Made by a program: the position numbers and the translations under genes | The notes under the pieces: generated by a model | Seen by the model: only the letters and a program-made list of their open reading frames with translations | What the model was told of the DNA's origin: nothing | Databases searched by the model: none | Origin: Eubacterium sp. 14-2 | GTDB taxonomy: Bacteria; Bacillota; Clostridia; Lachnospirales; Lachnospiraceae | Assembly: GCF_000403845.2 (NCBI RefSeq) | Contig: NZ_KE159567.1 | Location: 1,914,886 to 1,978,885 of the forward strand | DNA length: 64,000 nt | Direction: 5' to 3' | Shown here: one piece after another, positions 45,366 through 53,752 of the stretch | How the letters are laid out: each line of letters begins with the position of its first letter | Position numbering within the stretch: position 1 is the stretch's first letter

Positions 45366-46187
45366 TTACCTCTTTTGTATCTGATATTCTTCATAGACTT
45401 TGTTGAGTTCTGCACATACAAGCAGAATGTATACACCAAAATAGAGCCACAGCATTAACAGAATAATGGTGGTCAGACTGCCGTACATGGAAAATCCGTT
45501 AAAATAGTCCACATACACCGAGATGCCGAAAGACAGCAGGGACCAGCCCACTGCTCCAATCAGGCTGCCTGGAAGCTGATTTTTCACTTCTGCTTTCCGG
45601 TTGGGAAGCATCTTGAACAGCATTGCAAAAAACAGCATCAGAACAGCCAGCAGAATCAGGGAGCGGAGTTTTAAAATTCCCTGCGTAATGTCTGCCACAA
45701 TAGGCAGATATTTCACAATCAGATGCTGCAGGCTGTTTCCAAATACCATCAGTGTCAGTGATACTACAATGGCAACCACCAGCATTAAAGTATAAAGTAT
45801 CGCACGGAGCCGCAGTAACAGCCAGTTTCTGGTTTCTTCAATATCATATACGCTGTTCAGCCCGTTGGTCAGGCACTGGAGTCCTTTGGCTGCAGACCAG
45901 ACTGCCATCACTGCCGCTGCAGATACAATTCCCACAGAATTACTGTATACTTCATGGATAATTCCAATCAGAAAGGGAGCAATATAATCAGGCATCAGCC
46001 GGTTTATGGTTTCCATCACCATACTTTCTGTCACCGGCGTATACTGTATCAGGGATATGAACAGCATCACAAAGGGAATCAGGGACATAATAATAAAAAA
46101 TGCCGACTGAGCCGCATATGCACTGATATTATCTTTTCTGCATTCCTCCAGAAAGGCTTTTATTCCTGCTATTATCTTCCAAAACAT
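45366..46187 (-). CDS. YihY/BrkB-family inner membrane protein
   Basis: A 273-residue membrane protein with six predicted helices. Family traits: AYAAQSAFFIIMSLIPFVML at the front, the central WSAAKGLQCLTNGLNSVYDIEETRNW motif and the last helices with VDYFNGFSMYGSLTTIILLMLWLY. The family was once misnamed RNase BN; its function is unknown. It begins two bases after spoIID and precedes ftsK by 58 bases, so it shares their transcript. Confidence 0.9.
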   Translation of the reverse strand: MFWKIIAGIKAFLEECRKDNISAYAAQSAFFIIMSLIPFVMLFISLIQYTPVTESMVMETINRLMPDYIAPFLIGIIHEVYSNSVGIVSAAAVMAVWSAAKGLQCLTNGLNSVYDIEETRNWLLLRLRAILYTLMLVVAIVVSLTLMVFGNSLQHLIVKYLPIVADITQGILKLRSLILLAVLMLFFAMLFKMLPNRKAEVKNQLPGSLIGAVGWSLLSFGISVYVDYFNGFSMYGSLTTIILLMLWLYFGVYILLVCAELNKVYEEYQIQKR

Positions 46188-46189
46188 GT

Positions 46190-48454
46190 CTATTCCTCAT
46201 TATATATGTTTTCTATGGTAATATCCTGATAGAACTTCATTAAAATTTCAATATAACTCATACCTTCTTTTGCCATTCCGTTGGCACCGTTCTGGCTCAT
46301 ACCGATCCCATGGCCATATCCTCCTCCATACAGCGTATATCCGTCTTCGGTGGGAGTGAGGGTACAGTAAGCACTGGGCAGAAGCTGCATATCCAGGTTT
46401 TCCCCGTTCTGGTTTTTTAAACTTCCGGCGGCGGCTCCAAGTACGCAGCGTACGTTATACTCCGTCAGCAGATTTACAGTCCCTTTTTCAAAAGACACGC
46501 AAAGGGTCCGAATTCCTCCTCCGGCTCCCCGTTCTCCTACGGAAAACCCTTTTACTTTGCCGAAAGCTGCAAGATCCGAACCGGTTCCCTGAGAACCGTC
46601 CTGTTTCAGAATCTGTACATTTCCTGAACTGGCCTGAACCCGTTCTGCCACTGCCTTACTTATGGCTTCCTCACTTTTGCTTAAAGATATTTCCGCCTGC
46701 CAGCGAAAATAGGGACTGTCTTTATCGTAGGAATTCACCGCTCCGTCCCGGATAAATTCTGAAAATGCTTCCTCTCCTTCCAGAACGGGTTCACTGCCGT
46801 CTGTCAGCAGAGATATTCCCTGCAGATATCCGTATTTTCCGCCTTCCTCCGTATTCCACAGGCCCATATTTCCTGTGTGACCGCAGGAAGTGGAAAAAAA
46901 GTAGGCTTCTGCAACTTCTCCCTGATATTTTATCACTTCCCCTACGGTATCGTCCACTGCGAGTTTTGTCTGTTCGTTTCCTTCCTGCTTATTATATACC
47001 TGATAACTGGTACTGTCATCCACATGAGCTCCCAGTGCGGCATAATCACCTTTCATCAGCTGTATACATGCATAACTTCTGGCACAGACTGCCTGAACGC
47101 ATAATGCCTCCCGCTCATAGGAAGATGGCATTTCACTGGGTACCACTCCGTACAGATACTGTTCCAGGGACAGTTCATTGACCACTCCGTATCCTTCCGG
47201 GTATTTCCGAATTTCCATGGTTCCCTTATATCCCAGAGAAGTATAAGCTCCTGCTGTATCAGAAAAATATATATTTCCCTTTTCATCATCCAGCGCAATT
47301 TTCAGATAATCAGAATCCTTTTTAAAAAATTCTGCTGCTTTCACAGGCTGCCCGGCTTCTACCGGCTGCGTGTTCTCCCCAATCGTCAGTGTTCCATTGA
47401 AATCTGTCACAAATACCGGGTCTTCATGGTAAGGTGTTCCGCCTTCATTCAGCAGAAGAACCCGGACAATTTCAATGGAGGCGGGCTCTTTCAGAATAAT
47501 ACCGCACACCTGTTTTTCAGCCACCACAAAATCTGCCTGCAGATTTCCAATTACCAGCTTGGATTCATCCAGTTCTTCCACCGTACCATAAGTCTTATAT
47601 ATTTTCAATGCTCCGGTATGCTCCAGTGTCCCATATCCGGATATTTCAATCTGTTCTTCATTAAAACTGAGAACTTTGCCAGAAATCATATCTTCTTTTT
47701 TATAGATTGCTGTTACCCGTCCTTCTGTCCATTCCAGGTCGCAGATCGTATTTGTTATTTTTTCCTTCAGTCCGGCAATGTCCAGAGAAATTTTCTGTCG
47801 TTCAAACAAAAGCTCTGCTTTTCCTTCGCTGGTGGTATGTACAAATACATTTTTCAGCATCAGAGGGCCTTTGCATTTGCTGCTGATTCCTATCATCCGG
47901 TTTTCCATAACATAGACCTGATACATGTCACAGACATGAAAATAATTAATGCCCTGGGCCACCTCATAATAGCCCTTCTGAGTCAGTCTTTTGGAACTTC
48001 CGTTTTCATTCGGTTCTTCTTTTTCATCCATGAGAAATATCAGGTTCGTTGCAGATACGCGTCCTTCCGTATCCAGCAAATCCAGTATCTGTTCGTAAAC
48101 GTCGTTCCACTCGGAACGTGAGACCTGTTTCCAGAAAAATCCTTTCGGGCAGGTCACATACTCCTGAACAGAAAGCTGCTTCAACAGCTTTTCCAGCTTT
48201 CCCACAGTGAGTTTCCCATTCAGATTCTTTCCTCCGTTTATCTCTGTTATTTTATCTTTCCATTCTGCTTCTTCATAATATGTAAAACTCAGCTGAGAAG
48301 GCAGTTCCGCCATTGCCACATATTCACTGCTGTATTCCAGAATGACTCTTTCTCTGGCTGCAAACCGGATAAAAATAATTGCCAGAATCAGCATCAGCAG
48401 CGCCAGAACTGCTTTCCTGAGACTCTTTTTATTTACAGAATATCTTTTTTCCAT
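46190..48454 (-). CDS. SpoIID/LytB-domain protein with long N-terminal region
   Basis: SpoIID is a lytic transglycosylase that thins septal peptidoglycan during engulfment. Start at 48454 (MEKRYSVNKK) is set by AGGAA eight bases upstream. The 754-residue product has one membrane helix at about 12-30, a region of about 400 residues with no recognised domain, and the SpoIID domain from about 425 (EQYLYGVVPSEMPSSYEREALCVQAVCARSYA; TSCGHTG; GGYGHGIGMSQNGANGMA). The classic SpoIID has about 340 residues, so the middle part is extra. First gene of the operon running to 38592. It may act in sporulation or in general wall remodelling. Confidence 0.88.
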   Translation of the reverse strand: MEKRYSVNKKSLRKAVLALLMLILAIIFIRFAARERVILEYSSEYVAMAELPSQLSFTYYEEAEWKDKITEINGGKNLNGKLTVGKLEKLLKQLSVQEYVTCPKGFFWKQVSRSEWNDVYEQILDLLDTEGRVSATNLIFLMDEKEEPNENGSSKRLTQKGYYEVAQGINYFHVCDMYQVYVMENRMIGISSKCKGPLMLKNVFVHTTSEGKAELLFERQKISLDIAGLKEKITNTICDLEWTEGRVTAIYKKEDMISGKVLSFNEEQIEISGYGTLEHTGALKIYKTYGTVEELDESKLVIGNLQADFVVAEKQVCGIILKEPASIEIVRVLLLNEGGTPYHEDPVFVTDFNGTLTIGENTQPVEAGQPVKAAEFFKKDSDYLKIALDDEKGNIYFSDTAGAYTSLGYKGTMEIRKYPEGYGVVNELSLEQYLYGVVPSEMPSSYEREALCVQAVCARSYACIQLMKGDYAALGAHVDDSTSYQVYNKQEGNEQTKLAVDDTVGEVIKYQGEVAEAYFFSTSCGHTGNMGLWNTEEGGKYGYLQGISLLTDGSEPVLEGEEAFSEFIRDGAVNSYDKDSPYFRWQAEISLSKSEEAISKAVAERVQASSGNVQILKQDGSQGTGSDLAAFGKVKGFSVGERGAGGGIRTLCVSFEKGTVNLLTEYNVRCVLGAAAGSLKNQNGENLDMQLLPSAYCTLTPTEDGYTLYGGGYGHGIGMSQNGANGMAKEGMSYIEILMKFYQDITIENIYNEE

Positions 48455-48503
48455 GTAACATTTCCTGTCCCTTTTTTCATTCAAAAATAACTGCCTTCAA
48501 GCG

Positions 48504-48530
48504 AAAAGGCTGCCTTTCTCCAAAGCAGCC
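48504..48530 (-). terminator. Terminator between 6S RNA and spoIID-like gene
   Basis: Minus-strand GGCTGCTTT-GGAG-AAAGGCAGCC (one bulged base) followed by TTTT. It probably ends read-through from the 6S RNA gene; 48531-48688 holds no recognised feature besides a spurious frame. Confidence 0.65.
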
Positions 48531-48688
48531 CTTCCTCTTTTGTACTTTTATCTTTCGTACCCCAGGAATCTTTTGTTATTTTCTGTCCTTCGTACTTTGT
48601 AACAGCCACTTCCGTAAAAGTGAGCACTGTTTTCTTTTGAAACTTATGCGCTTATCCGCTTTTGTAAAATTCTTTTGTACATTCAAAT

Positions 48689-48889
48689 TTTTTTCTGAAA
48701 GTACCCCAAAATGCCGTTTCCTGCAATTTTGACTCCTAGCAAAGCCAGGTGGGTAACCGCAACCTCTCTTCTGCCTTCCGCTGCTCAATGACGGCCTGGC
48801 ATCCAATTGGCAATATAAGAATCCCATAAAAGTAAATGTAGGTTCAAAATAGCAGGGTATCGAACATTCCAGGAAATACTCTCAAACCT
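48689..48889 (-). ncRNA. ssrS: 6S RNA
   Basis: A roughly 200-base RNA that mimics an open promoter and traps sigma-A polymerase. On the minus strand the 5' part carries CTGGAATGTTCG and the 3' part CGGCATTTTGGGG, which correspond to the conserved closing-stem elements of E. coli 6S (TGAGATGTTCG and CGGCATCTCGG). Outer pairing GAGAGTA/TACTTTC, closing stem, CCTGC-ATTTTGA with TCAAAAT-GCAGG, then a large asymmetric bubble and an apical GCCAGG/CCTGGC stem give the 6S rod. It has its own promoter at 48896-48924. Ends are estimated: the 5' end by distance from the -10, the 3' end by the closing stem. Confidence 0.8.
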
Positions 48890-48895
48890 AAACTG

Positions 48896-48924
48896 ATTAT
48901 ACCTTATTATGTCCTGATTCGCAA
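48896..48924 (-). promoter_or_regulatory. 6S RNA promoter
   Basis: Minus-strand -35 TTGCGA (48924-48919), spacer exactly 17, -10 TATAAT (48901-48896). Start of transcription is expected near 48889. The remaining 48925-48974 is AT-rich with nothing evident. Confidence 0.8.
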
Positions 48925-48974
48925 CTAAAAATTAATGTTAATTTCATGTTTCCTTCACAAAATTTTCCATGAAG

Positions 48975-51170
48975 TTAAATTTCAGCTCCAAATCCTTCTG
49001 TTTCTTCCGTGTCATTCCTTTCAGAATCTGCCTCCGGCTGCCCCTGTTTTTCATTTTCAAGGGGTGACCGGGAAGGATCCGCGCCTGTTGAAGAATTGTC
49101 TGGAGTCTGAATATTACCGGTTTCCTCTTCCGGCTGTTCAGGTTCAGGCTGAACTTCTCCTTCTGCTTCAGGTTCCACGCTGACTGGTGCTGCCGGAGCA
49201 CCTGCCGGGTTTACAGGACTGGTTACCGTAAGTGTAAACTGTGCAGTTCCTGTCTTTGCAGGATTATTGGGATTTGCTGCAGTATATGTGATGGTATATG
49301 TTCCAGGTGCTGCAAATACTGCCATTCCTGCCCCGTTTACGATATTAAGCACCTGTCCGCTTTCATTGGTGATCTGAGCAGTTACACCGGAAACAGTCGT
49401 CTGTCCAACCAAAGCGCTGACACCTTCATAAACATTATACGGCACATTTGTTTCAACAGCTTTGAGCTTATTGGCATCAATACTGATCACAGGAATCCGG
49501 TTATCTGTTACTGTAACACGTCTTATGGCCTGTACGGCTGCCTGACTGTTAGCCGGATTTACCGCTGTATACATTACGGTGTAAATGCCGGGCTGGTCAA
49601 AGGTATAGTCAGTTCCGGTAAATTCACTGGAATTTCCTGCCGGAGCAGTTACTGTCACTCTGATACCTGCCGTTACATCCTGACCGGATACCAGGGCGGC
49701 AGTCACACCTGCTCTCAGATTCAGAGCAGTTCCAATTTCCGCACTCAGGTCAGTAACTCCGGAAATTACAGGAGCGGCTGTATCAACTACGGTTACCGTC
49801 ATTTCTTTTACAGCGGCGGCTTTCTTATTATTTGGATTCTTTACGGTATATCGTACCGTATAAACTCCTGTCTGAATAAATCTGTAATTTTTATACTGGC
49901 TGCTGCTCAGTTTCTTAAACTTCTCTTTGTTCGGCGCCTTGATTCTGACTTCAATCTTTGAAGTCATATTCTTGCCGGACACCAGTTTCGCCCTGATGCC
50001 GGATTTCAGATTCAGCACAGAACCGTATTCTATTGTCTTCTGTGAAGAAATACCGCTGAATTTCGGTTTCTTTGTGTCTCTTACCTTAACTGTGGAAGTT
50101 ACTTTCGTCACCTGTTTGTTATCCGGGTGGGTTACATAGTAATTAATCTTGTAGGTTCCCAGCTTCGTCAGCTTCAGGGTACTCTTCTTATACGTCTTCT
50201 CTTTTTTGCTTCCCGGATAAATAACTTTAATTTTAATCTGTTTGGTCAGATTCTTACCGGATGCAGTGGATGCTTTTATATTTTTCTTTAATTTAAGTGT
50301 TGATTTATACTCTTTGGTCTGATTTTTCTTCACGCCGGTGATTTTGGCCTTTCCGGTATCAGCAACGGTATATACCACATCTGCATAGGCAGTTCTTCCC
50401 AGAGCGTCCGTAATTCGATAGGTGATTTTATAATCGCCCAGTTTTTTTGTATTTACTTTTCCGGCATAGGCCAGATTGCCGCTGATATCATTTCCAAGGG
50501 AATCTCTTGCCACAATTCCTGTCAGAGGATTGAAATCACTCCCATAGGACACTGTTCTGGAGGCCCCGCTGGTATCAATGGAAGGCATTGCCGAACTGTA
50601 AGGATTGCCTGACATGGGATCTGTGGGATCCCAGCCTGTTCCGGTATTTGGTACTTTAATGGATGCCGGCTTCCCAAGGGGGTCATTGGCAGAAGAACCA
50701 TAGATTATCCTGACTTCTGTTCCCAGCGGGCAGTTATCATAAATCCATTTTGCATCTGCTACTGTCAGACGAACACACCCGTGGGATGCTGTGGAACCCA
50801 GTTTATTGTACTGTACATAAGACTGGGATGCATAATCTCCATTCCGGTAATACCATACGGAATGGAACAGAATACCGTTCACTATACGGGTACAATACTG
50901 TCCGTAAGAAGGTCCGTCCAGTTCATGCCATCTGTACTTATTAGGAGTATAAAAGGTTCCAAGGGGCGTTGCAGTTCCAACGGAACATATAAATGCCCGC
51001 TCTGCTGTTCCGTCTTTTCGATAAACGGTTACCACATTTGTTCCTTTATTCACCTGTAATATGTAATTTCCTGCTCCTGCTGCCTGTACCTCACCGGTAT
51101 TCACAGTAAAAAGAGAAGCGGCCAGCAGAAAGCAAAGCATAAGCGAAATGATTCTCTTACTTTTTTTCAT
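48975..51170 (-). CDS. Secreted L,D-transpeptidase with five Ig-like repeats
   Basis: YkuD-fold enzyme that makes 3-3 peptidoglycan cross-links or attaches proteins. Start at 51170 (MKKSKRIISLML) follows TTGGAG. The 731-residue product has a signal peptide ending near VQAAG (about 30), the catalytic domain at about 32-155 with SHGCVRL (Cys near 131), then five repeats of about 85 residues of DUF5011/cadherin-like type (for example SGISSQKTIEYGSVLNLKSG and SGVTDLSAEIGTALNLRAG), and an acidic tail of about 80 residues rich in E, P, D and S. No other anchor is visible, so it may be held by wall binding. Single gene, downstream of pckA with a palindrome between. Confidence 0.92.
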   Translation of the reverse strand: MKKSKRIISLMLCFLLAASLFTVNTGEVQAAGAGNYILQVNKGTNVVTVYRKDGTAERAFICSVGTATPLGTFYTPNKYRWHELDGPSYGQYCTRIVNGILFHSVWYYRNGDYASQSYVQYNKLGSTASHGCVRLTVADAKWIYDNCPLGTEVRIIYGSSANDPLGKPASIKVPNTGTGWDPTDPMSGNPYSSAMPSIDTSGASRTVSYGSDFNPLTGIVARDSLGNDISGNLAYAGKVNTKKLGDYKITYRITDALGRTAYADVVYTVADTGKAKITGVKKNQTKEYKSTLKLKKNIKASTASGKNLTKQIKIKVIYPGSKKEKTYKKSTLKLTKLGTYKINYYVTHPDNKQVTKVTSTVKVRDTKKPKFSGISSQKTIEYGSVLNLKSGIRAKLVSGKNMTSKIEVRIKAPNKEKFKKLSSSQYKNYRFIQTGVYTVRYTVKNPNNKKAAAVKEMTVTVVDTAAPVISGVTDLSAEIGTALNLRAGVTAALVSGQDVTAGIRVTVTAPAGNSSEFTGTDYTFDQPGIYTVMYTAVNPANSQAAVQAIRRVTVTDNRIPVISIDANKLKAVETNVPYNVYEGVSALVGQTTVSGVTAQITNESGQVLNIVNGAGMAVFAAPGTYTITYTAANPNNPAKTGTAQFTLTVTSPVNPAGAPAAPVSVEPEAEGEVQPEPEQPEEETGNIQTPDNSSTGADPSRSPLENEKQGQPEADSERNDTEETEGFGAEI

Positions 51171-51243
51171 TCTTAATCTCCAACACATTTCTGAATCGTT
51201 ACATTTTCTTTACAGTTTACATACATTTCTTCTAATACACATT

Positions 51244-51273
51244 CTCCCACAGGATATAAATATCCTGTGGGAG
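51244..51273 (-). other. 14-bp perfect palindrome between pckA and the transpeptidase gene
   Basis: CTCCCACAGGATAT (51244-51257) is matched in inverse at 51260-51273 with a two-base loop. It is 20 bases after the pckA stop and probably terminates or stabilises the pckA mRNA, but lacks a clean T run. Confidence 0.55.
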
Positions 51274-51293
51274 TTATAAAAACATCCTGATTT

Positions 51294-52973
51294 TTATAAA
51301 GTATTTGCCTCATCTACCACTTTCTTAATTGCGGCAGCAGCATCTTCCGGCAGTTTGTTAAATCCGCCTTCTGCTTCATCAAGGTTTGTCACATAATTCA
51401 GTCTGTCCTGCATACGTGCTTTCAGCTGCTCAATATACTCTTTGTCAGACAGATCCGGAACAAATCCTTCCCATTCGAAGATTTCAATATCGGAGAACGG
51501 TCCCCAGGGTTTGAAATCTGCTTTTTTCTCAACGATAGCTTCCAGAACGCCCAGAGTATCCTTCGGCTGAACTTTCTTGCCCATAAATTCACCGGTATTG
51601 ATGATATAGCAGTCTACGTTCTTGGTTTCCACCAGAGATTTGAATTTCTCATAATCATTCACCAGCGGATAAGTACGGAACGGATTTGCATAAGGCTCCA
51701 CAACCAGTGCGTTGGGATCTACACCTGCTGCAAGTCTTTCAGCGGTGGAACGTTTGGTTGCAAGGGTTGCACCCATAACAGAAGCAAGGGAAGCTCCTTT
51801 TAATTTTACTACCGGCGGAATGGTGGGGTCTTTCATAATCCAGAAAATGGCATTTACCGGAGCTTCAATCTTATCCACACGGTTTGGTGACCATAATTTG
51901 GACTTGATAGCACGTCCGTTACCGTTACGCACATCTTCTGTTACCAGAACTACCTTTCCATCCTCATCCAGAGTTGCGGAACAGTTCTGAGCTGTCAGAA
52001 GGAATTTATTGTCCTCACATGCAGTCGGATAATCTGCAGTCTTATCAAAGTAAGTAGGCTCTAATGCCACGGAAGAACATGTCTCTGCATTGATAATAAA
52101 TGCATCGTCGTGAAGCACTTTGATGGACGGATATTTATTGTTATGTTTTGCATGTGTCAGAGTAGACTTACCGGATCCGGATAATCCGAATACAGCAGCA
52201 ACATATTTGGAACCGTCTTCCAGAGTGTATTCTTTCTGTCCGCCATGGCAGGAAGCATAACCGTTTCTGTTAGCAAGTGCCCATGCCAGAGTCAGAGTTC
52301 CTTTTTTATGTTCTCCGAAATATCTCATACCAAGAATTCCTGCACAGTTGGTATCTGTATTGAAATAGCACAGGCAGTTCGGGTCTGAAATGTCGGTCTT
52401 GTCTGTTCCAACCCACTGAGGATCAGAGAAAATGTAAATATCCGGCTCATTTTCATACAGTTTGGATGATTTGTACATCTTAACATAATTGTCAGACATG
52501 TACTGGAAGTTCAGCATCCAGGAGTAAAGGAGGTTCTCTTCTCCTTCCGGAATCAGCAGATGTGCTTTTACCATAAATTCCGGATCAAGACCGATATATA
52601 CTTCTGCATGATACATGGTTTTCCATCTGGTATCATAAACTGCATCCATCAGAATCTTATCCAGTTCTGCGGTATTAACACCCGGTTTTCCGGTGATTCT
52701 TCTTGCAGGCGCATAACGTCCTGTGATAGAACCGTCATTAAGCAGCAATACTTTTGCATCCGGCTCCAGACCAAATTCCTCGCCTCTGTATACAGGCATG
52801 TCTGTTACAACAGTTCCCGGAGAATTCTTTGCAAGTTCATATGCTTCTTTCAGGGTATTTACCTTCACTACATTGTTACCGTAAAAAGCGGCTTCAATAA
52901 TAGAACGGGTCTTGGAAAAACCAACTTTATTGGGCCCGATCTCTGTTCTTGGATAATATGCCTTTGTTGCCAT
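51294..52973 (-). CDS. pckA: Phosphoenolpyruvate carboxykinase (ATP)
   Basis: Interconverts oxaloacetate plus ATP and PEP plus CO2; in gut anaerobes it often runs toward carboxylation. The 559-residue protein shows the kinase-1a P-loop GLSGSGKSTLTHAKH near 263-277, HDDAFIIN with the metal aspartates, and RSTAERLAAGVDP, which fit the ATP-dependent class. It has a strong promoter (53014-53042) and a good AAGGAGG. It is a single-gene transcript. Citrate synthase begins 780 bases away on the other strand, both acting at the oxaloacetate node. Confidence 0.94.
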   Translation of the reverse strand: MATKAYYPRTEIGPNKVGFSKTRSIIEAAFYGNNVVKVNTLKEAYELAKNSPGTVVTDMPVYRGEEFGLEPDAKVLLLNDGSITGRYAPARRITGKPGVNTAELDKILMDAVYDTRWKTMYHAEVYIGLDPEFMVKAHLLIPEGEENLLYSWMLNFQYMSDNYVKMYKSSKLYENEPDIYIFSDPQWVGTDKTDISDPNCLCYFNTDTNCAGILGMRYFGEHKKGTLTLAWALANRNGYASCHGGQKEYTLEDGSKYVAAVFGLSGSGKSTLTHAKHNNKYPSIKVLHDDAFIINAETCSSVALEPTYFDKTADYPTACEDNKFLLTAQNCSATLDEDGKVVLVTEDVRNGNGRAIKSKLWSPNRVDKIEAPVNAIFWIMKDPTIPPVVKLKGASLASVMGATLATKRSTAERLAAGVDPNALVVEPYANPFRTYPLVNDYEKFKSLVETKNVDCYIINTGEFMGKKVQPKDTLGVLEAIVEKKADFKPWGPFSDIEIFEWEGFVPDLSDKEYIEQLKARMQDRLNYVTNLDEAEGGFNKLPEDAAAAIKKVVDEANTL

Positions 52974-53013
52974 TGTTTCATTTCCTCCTTAAATTTAAAC
53001 TTCACTACTATAT

Positions 53014-53042
53014 AGCATATCCTTTTGTCAATTCCCTGTCAA
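53014..53042 (-). promoter_or_regulatory. pckA promoter
   Basis: Minus-strand -35 TTGACA (53042-53037), spacer 17, -10 TATGCT (53019-53014); the start codon lies about 35 bases after the expected transcription start. A second TTGACA lies inside the spacer. Confidence 0.82.
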
Positions 53043-53136
53043 TCTTTTTTTGTCTTTCTGTGTAAAAAAATGTTGTTTACATTGGGGTTCCTTTCCCGTT
53101 CCGTTTCACAGACAGGCAAAGTCTCAGCTTCTGCTG

Positions 53137-53547
53137 TCAGAATCTGCCCGGCTTCAGGTTTTCCTTCCGAAAAGGACCTGGAAGCAGTTCTCCCAGGGTC
53201 ATGACACGGTAATCTTCCTGGTCATTGGCCAGAATTACCGAAAATGTGTCAAAATCGCAGAATTCTGCCAGTACCTGTCTGCAGATTCCGCAGGGGGCCA
53301 GATAATCATAATTGTCCCCGGTGATAACTATGGCCTCAAATTCCCGCTCACCTTCGGATACCGCTTTGAATACGGCAGTGCGTTCCGCACAGTTTGTAGC
53401 TGAAAAACTTACATTTTCAATATTGCAGCCTGTAAAGATCCTGCCGCTTTTTGTCAGAAGTGCAGCTCCCACACGGAATTTTGAGTAGGGCGCATAGGCA
53501 GATTCCTTTGCTGCGACTGCCTGAATAATCAGTTCCCGATACTCCAT
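53137..53547 (-). CDS. cdd: Cytidine deaminase
   Basis: Deaminates cytidine and deoxycytidine to uridine nucleosides for salvage. Start at 53547 (MEYRELI) follows AAAGGAG; the ATG seven codons upstream overlaps that region. The 136-residue length and the zinc ligands CAE (in NCAERTAVF) and PCGICRQ mark the small tetrameric three-Cys class typical of bacilli. YAPYSKFRVGAALLT is the N-terminal substrate-binding motif. It stands alone on the minus strand, facing away from citrate synthase. Confidence 0.96.
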   Translation of the reverse strand: MEYRELIIQAVAAKESAYAPYSKFRVGAALLTKSGRIFTGCNIENVSFSATNCAERTAVFKAVSEGEREFEAIVITGDNYDYLAPCGICRQVLAEFCDFDTFSVILANDQEDYRVMTLGELLPGPFRKENLKPGRF

Positions 53548-53682
53548 TCTGCTCTCCTTTCCGTCCATGCCGGACTATCCCTATTCTAAACTATTTTTAC
53601 CGTAAAATCCATAAAAAAAATCGCAAAAATAAATAAATTTTTTAAATAAACTATGAATTTTTCGTAAATTACAGGATTTTTC

Positions 53683-53712
53683 TTGTCTCAATACAAAAAT
53701 ATATGATATGAT
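53683..53712 (+). promoter_or_regulatory. Candidate citrate synthase promoter
   Basis: TTGTCT (53683-53688), spacer 18, TATGAT (53707-53712), within an AT-rich stretch 40 bases before the start codon. The pairing is only moderate. Confidence 0.45.
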
Positions 53713-53752
53713 AATAAAATACTTTTTAACAAACCATTTAAAGGGGGCTTTT

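Noticed and set aside
48576..48827. 83-codon minus-strand frame upstream of the spoIID-like gene
   Set aside because: It overlaps the 6S RNA, has no ribosome site and its composition is not protein-like.
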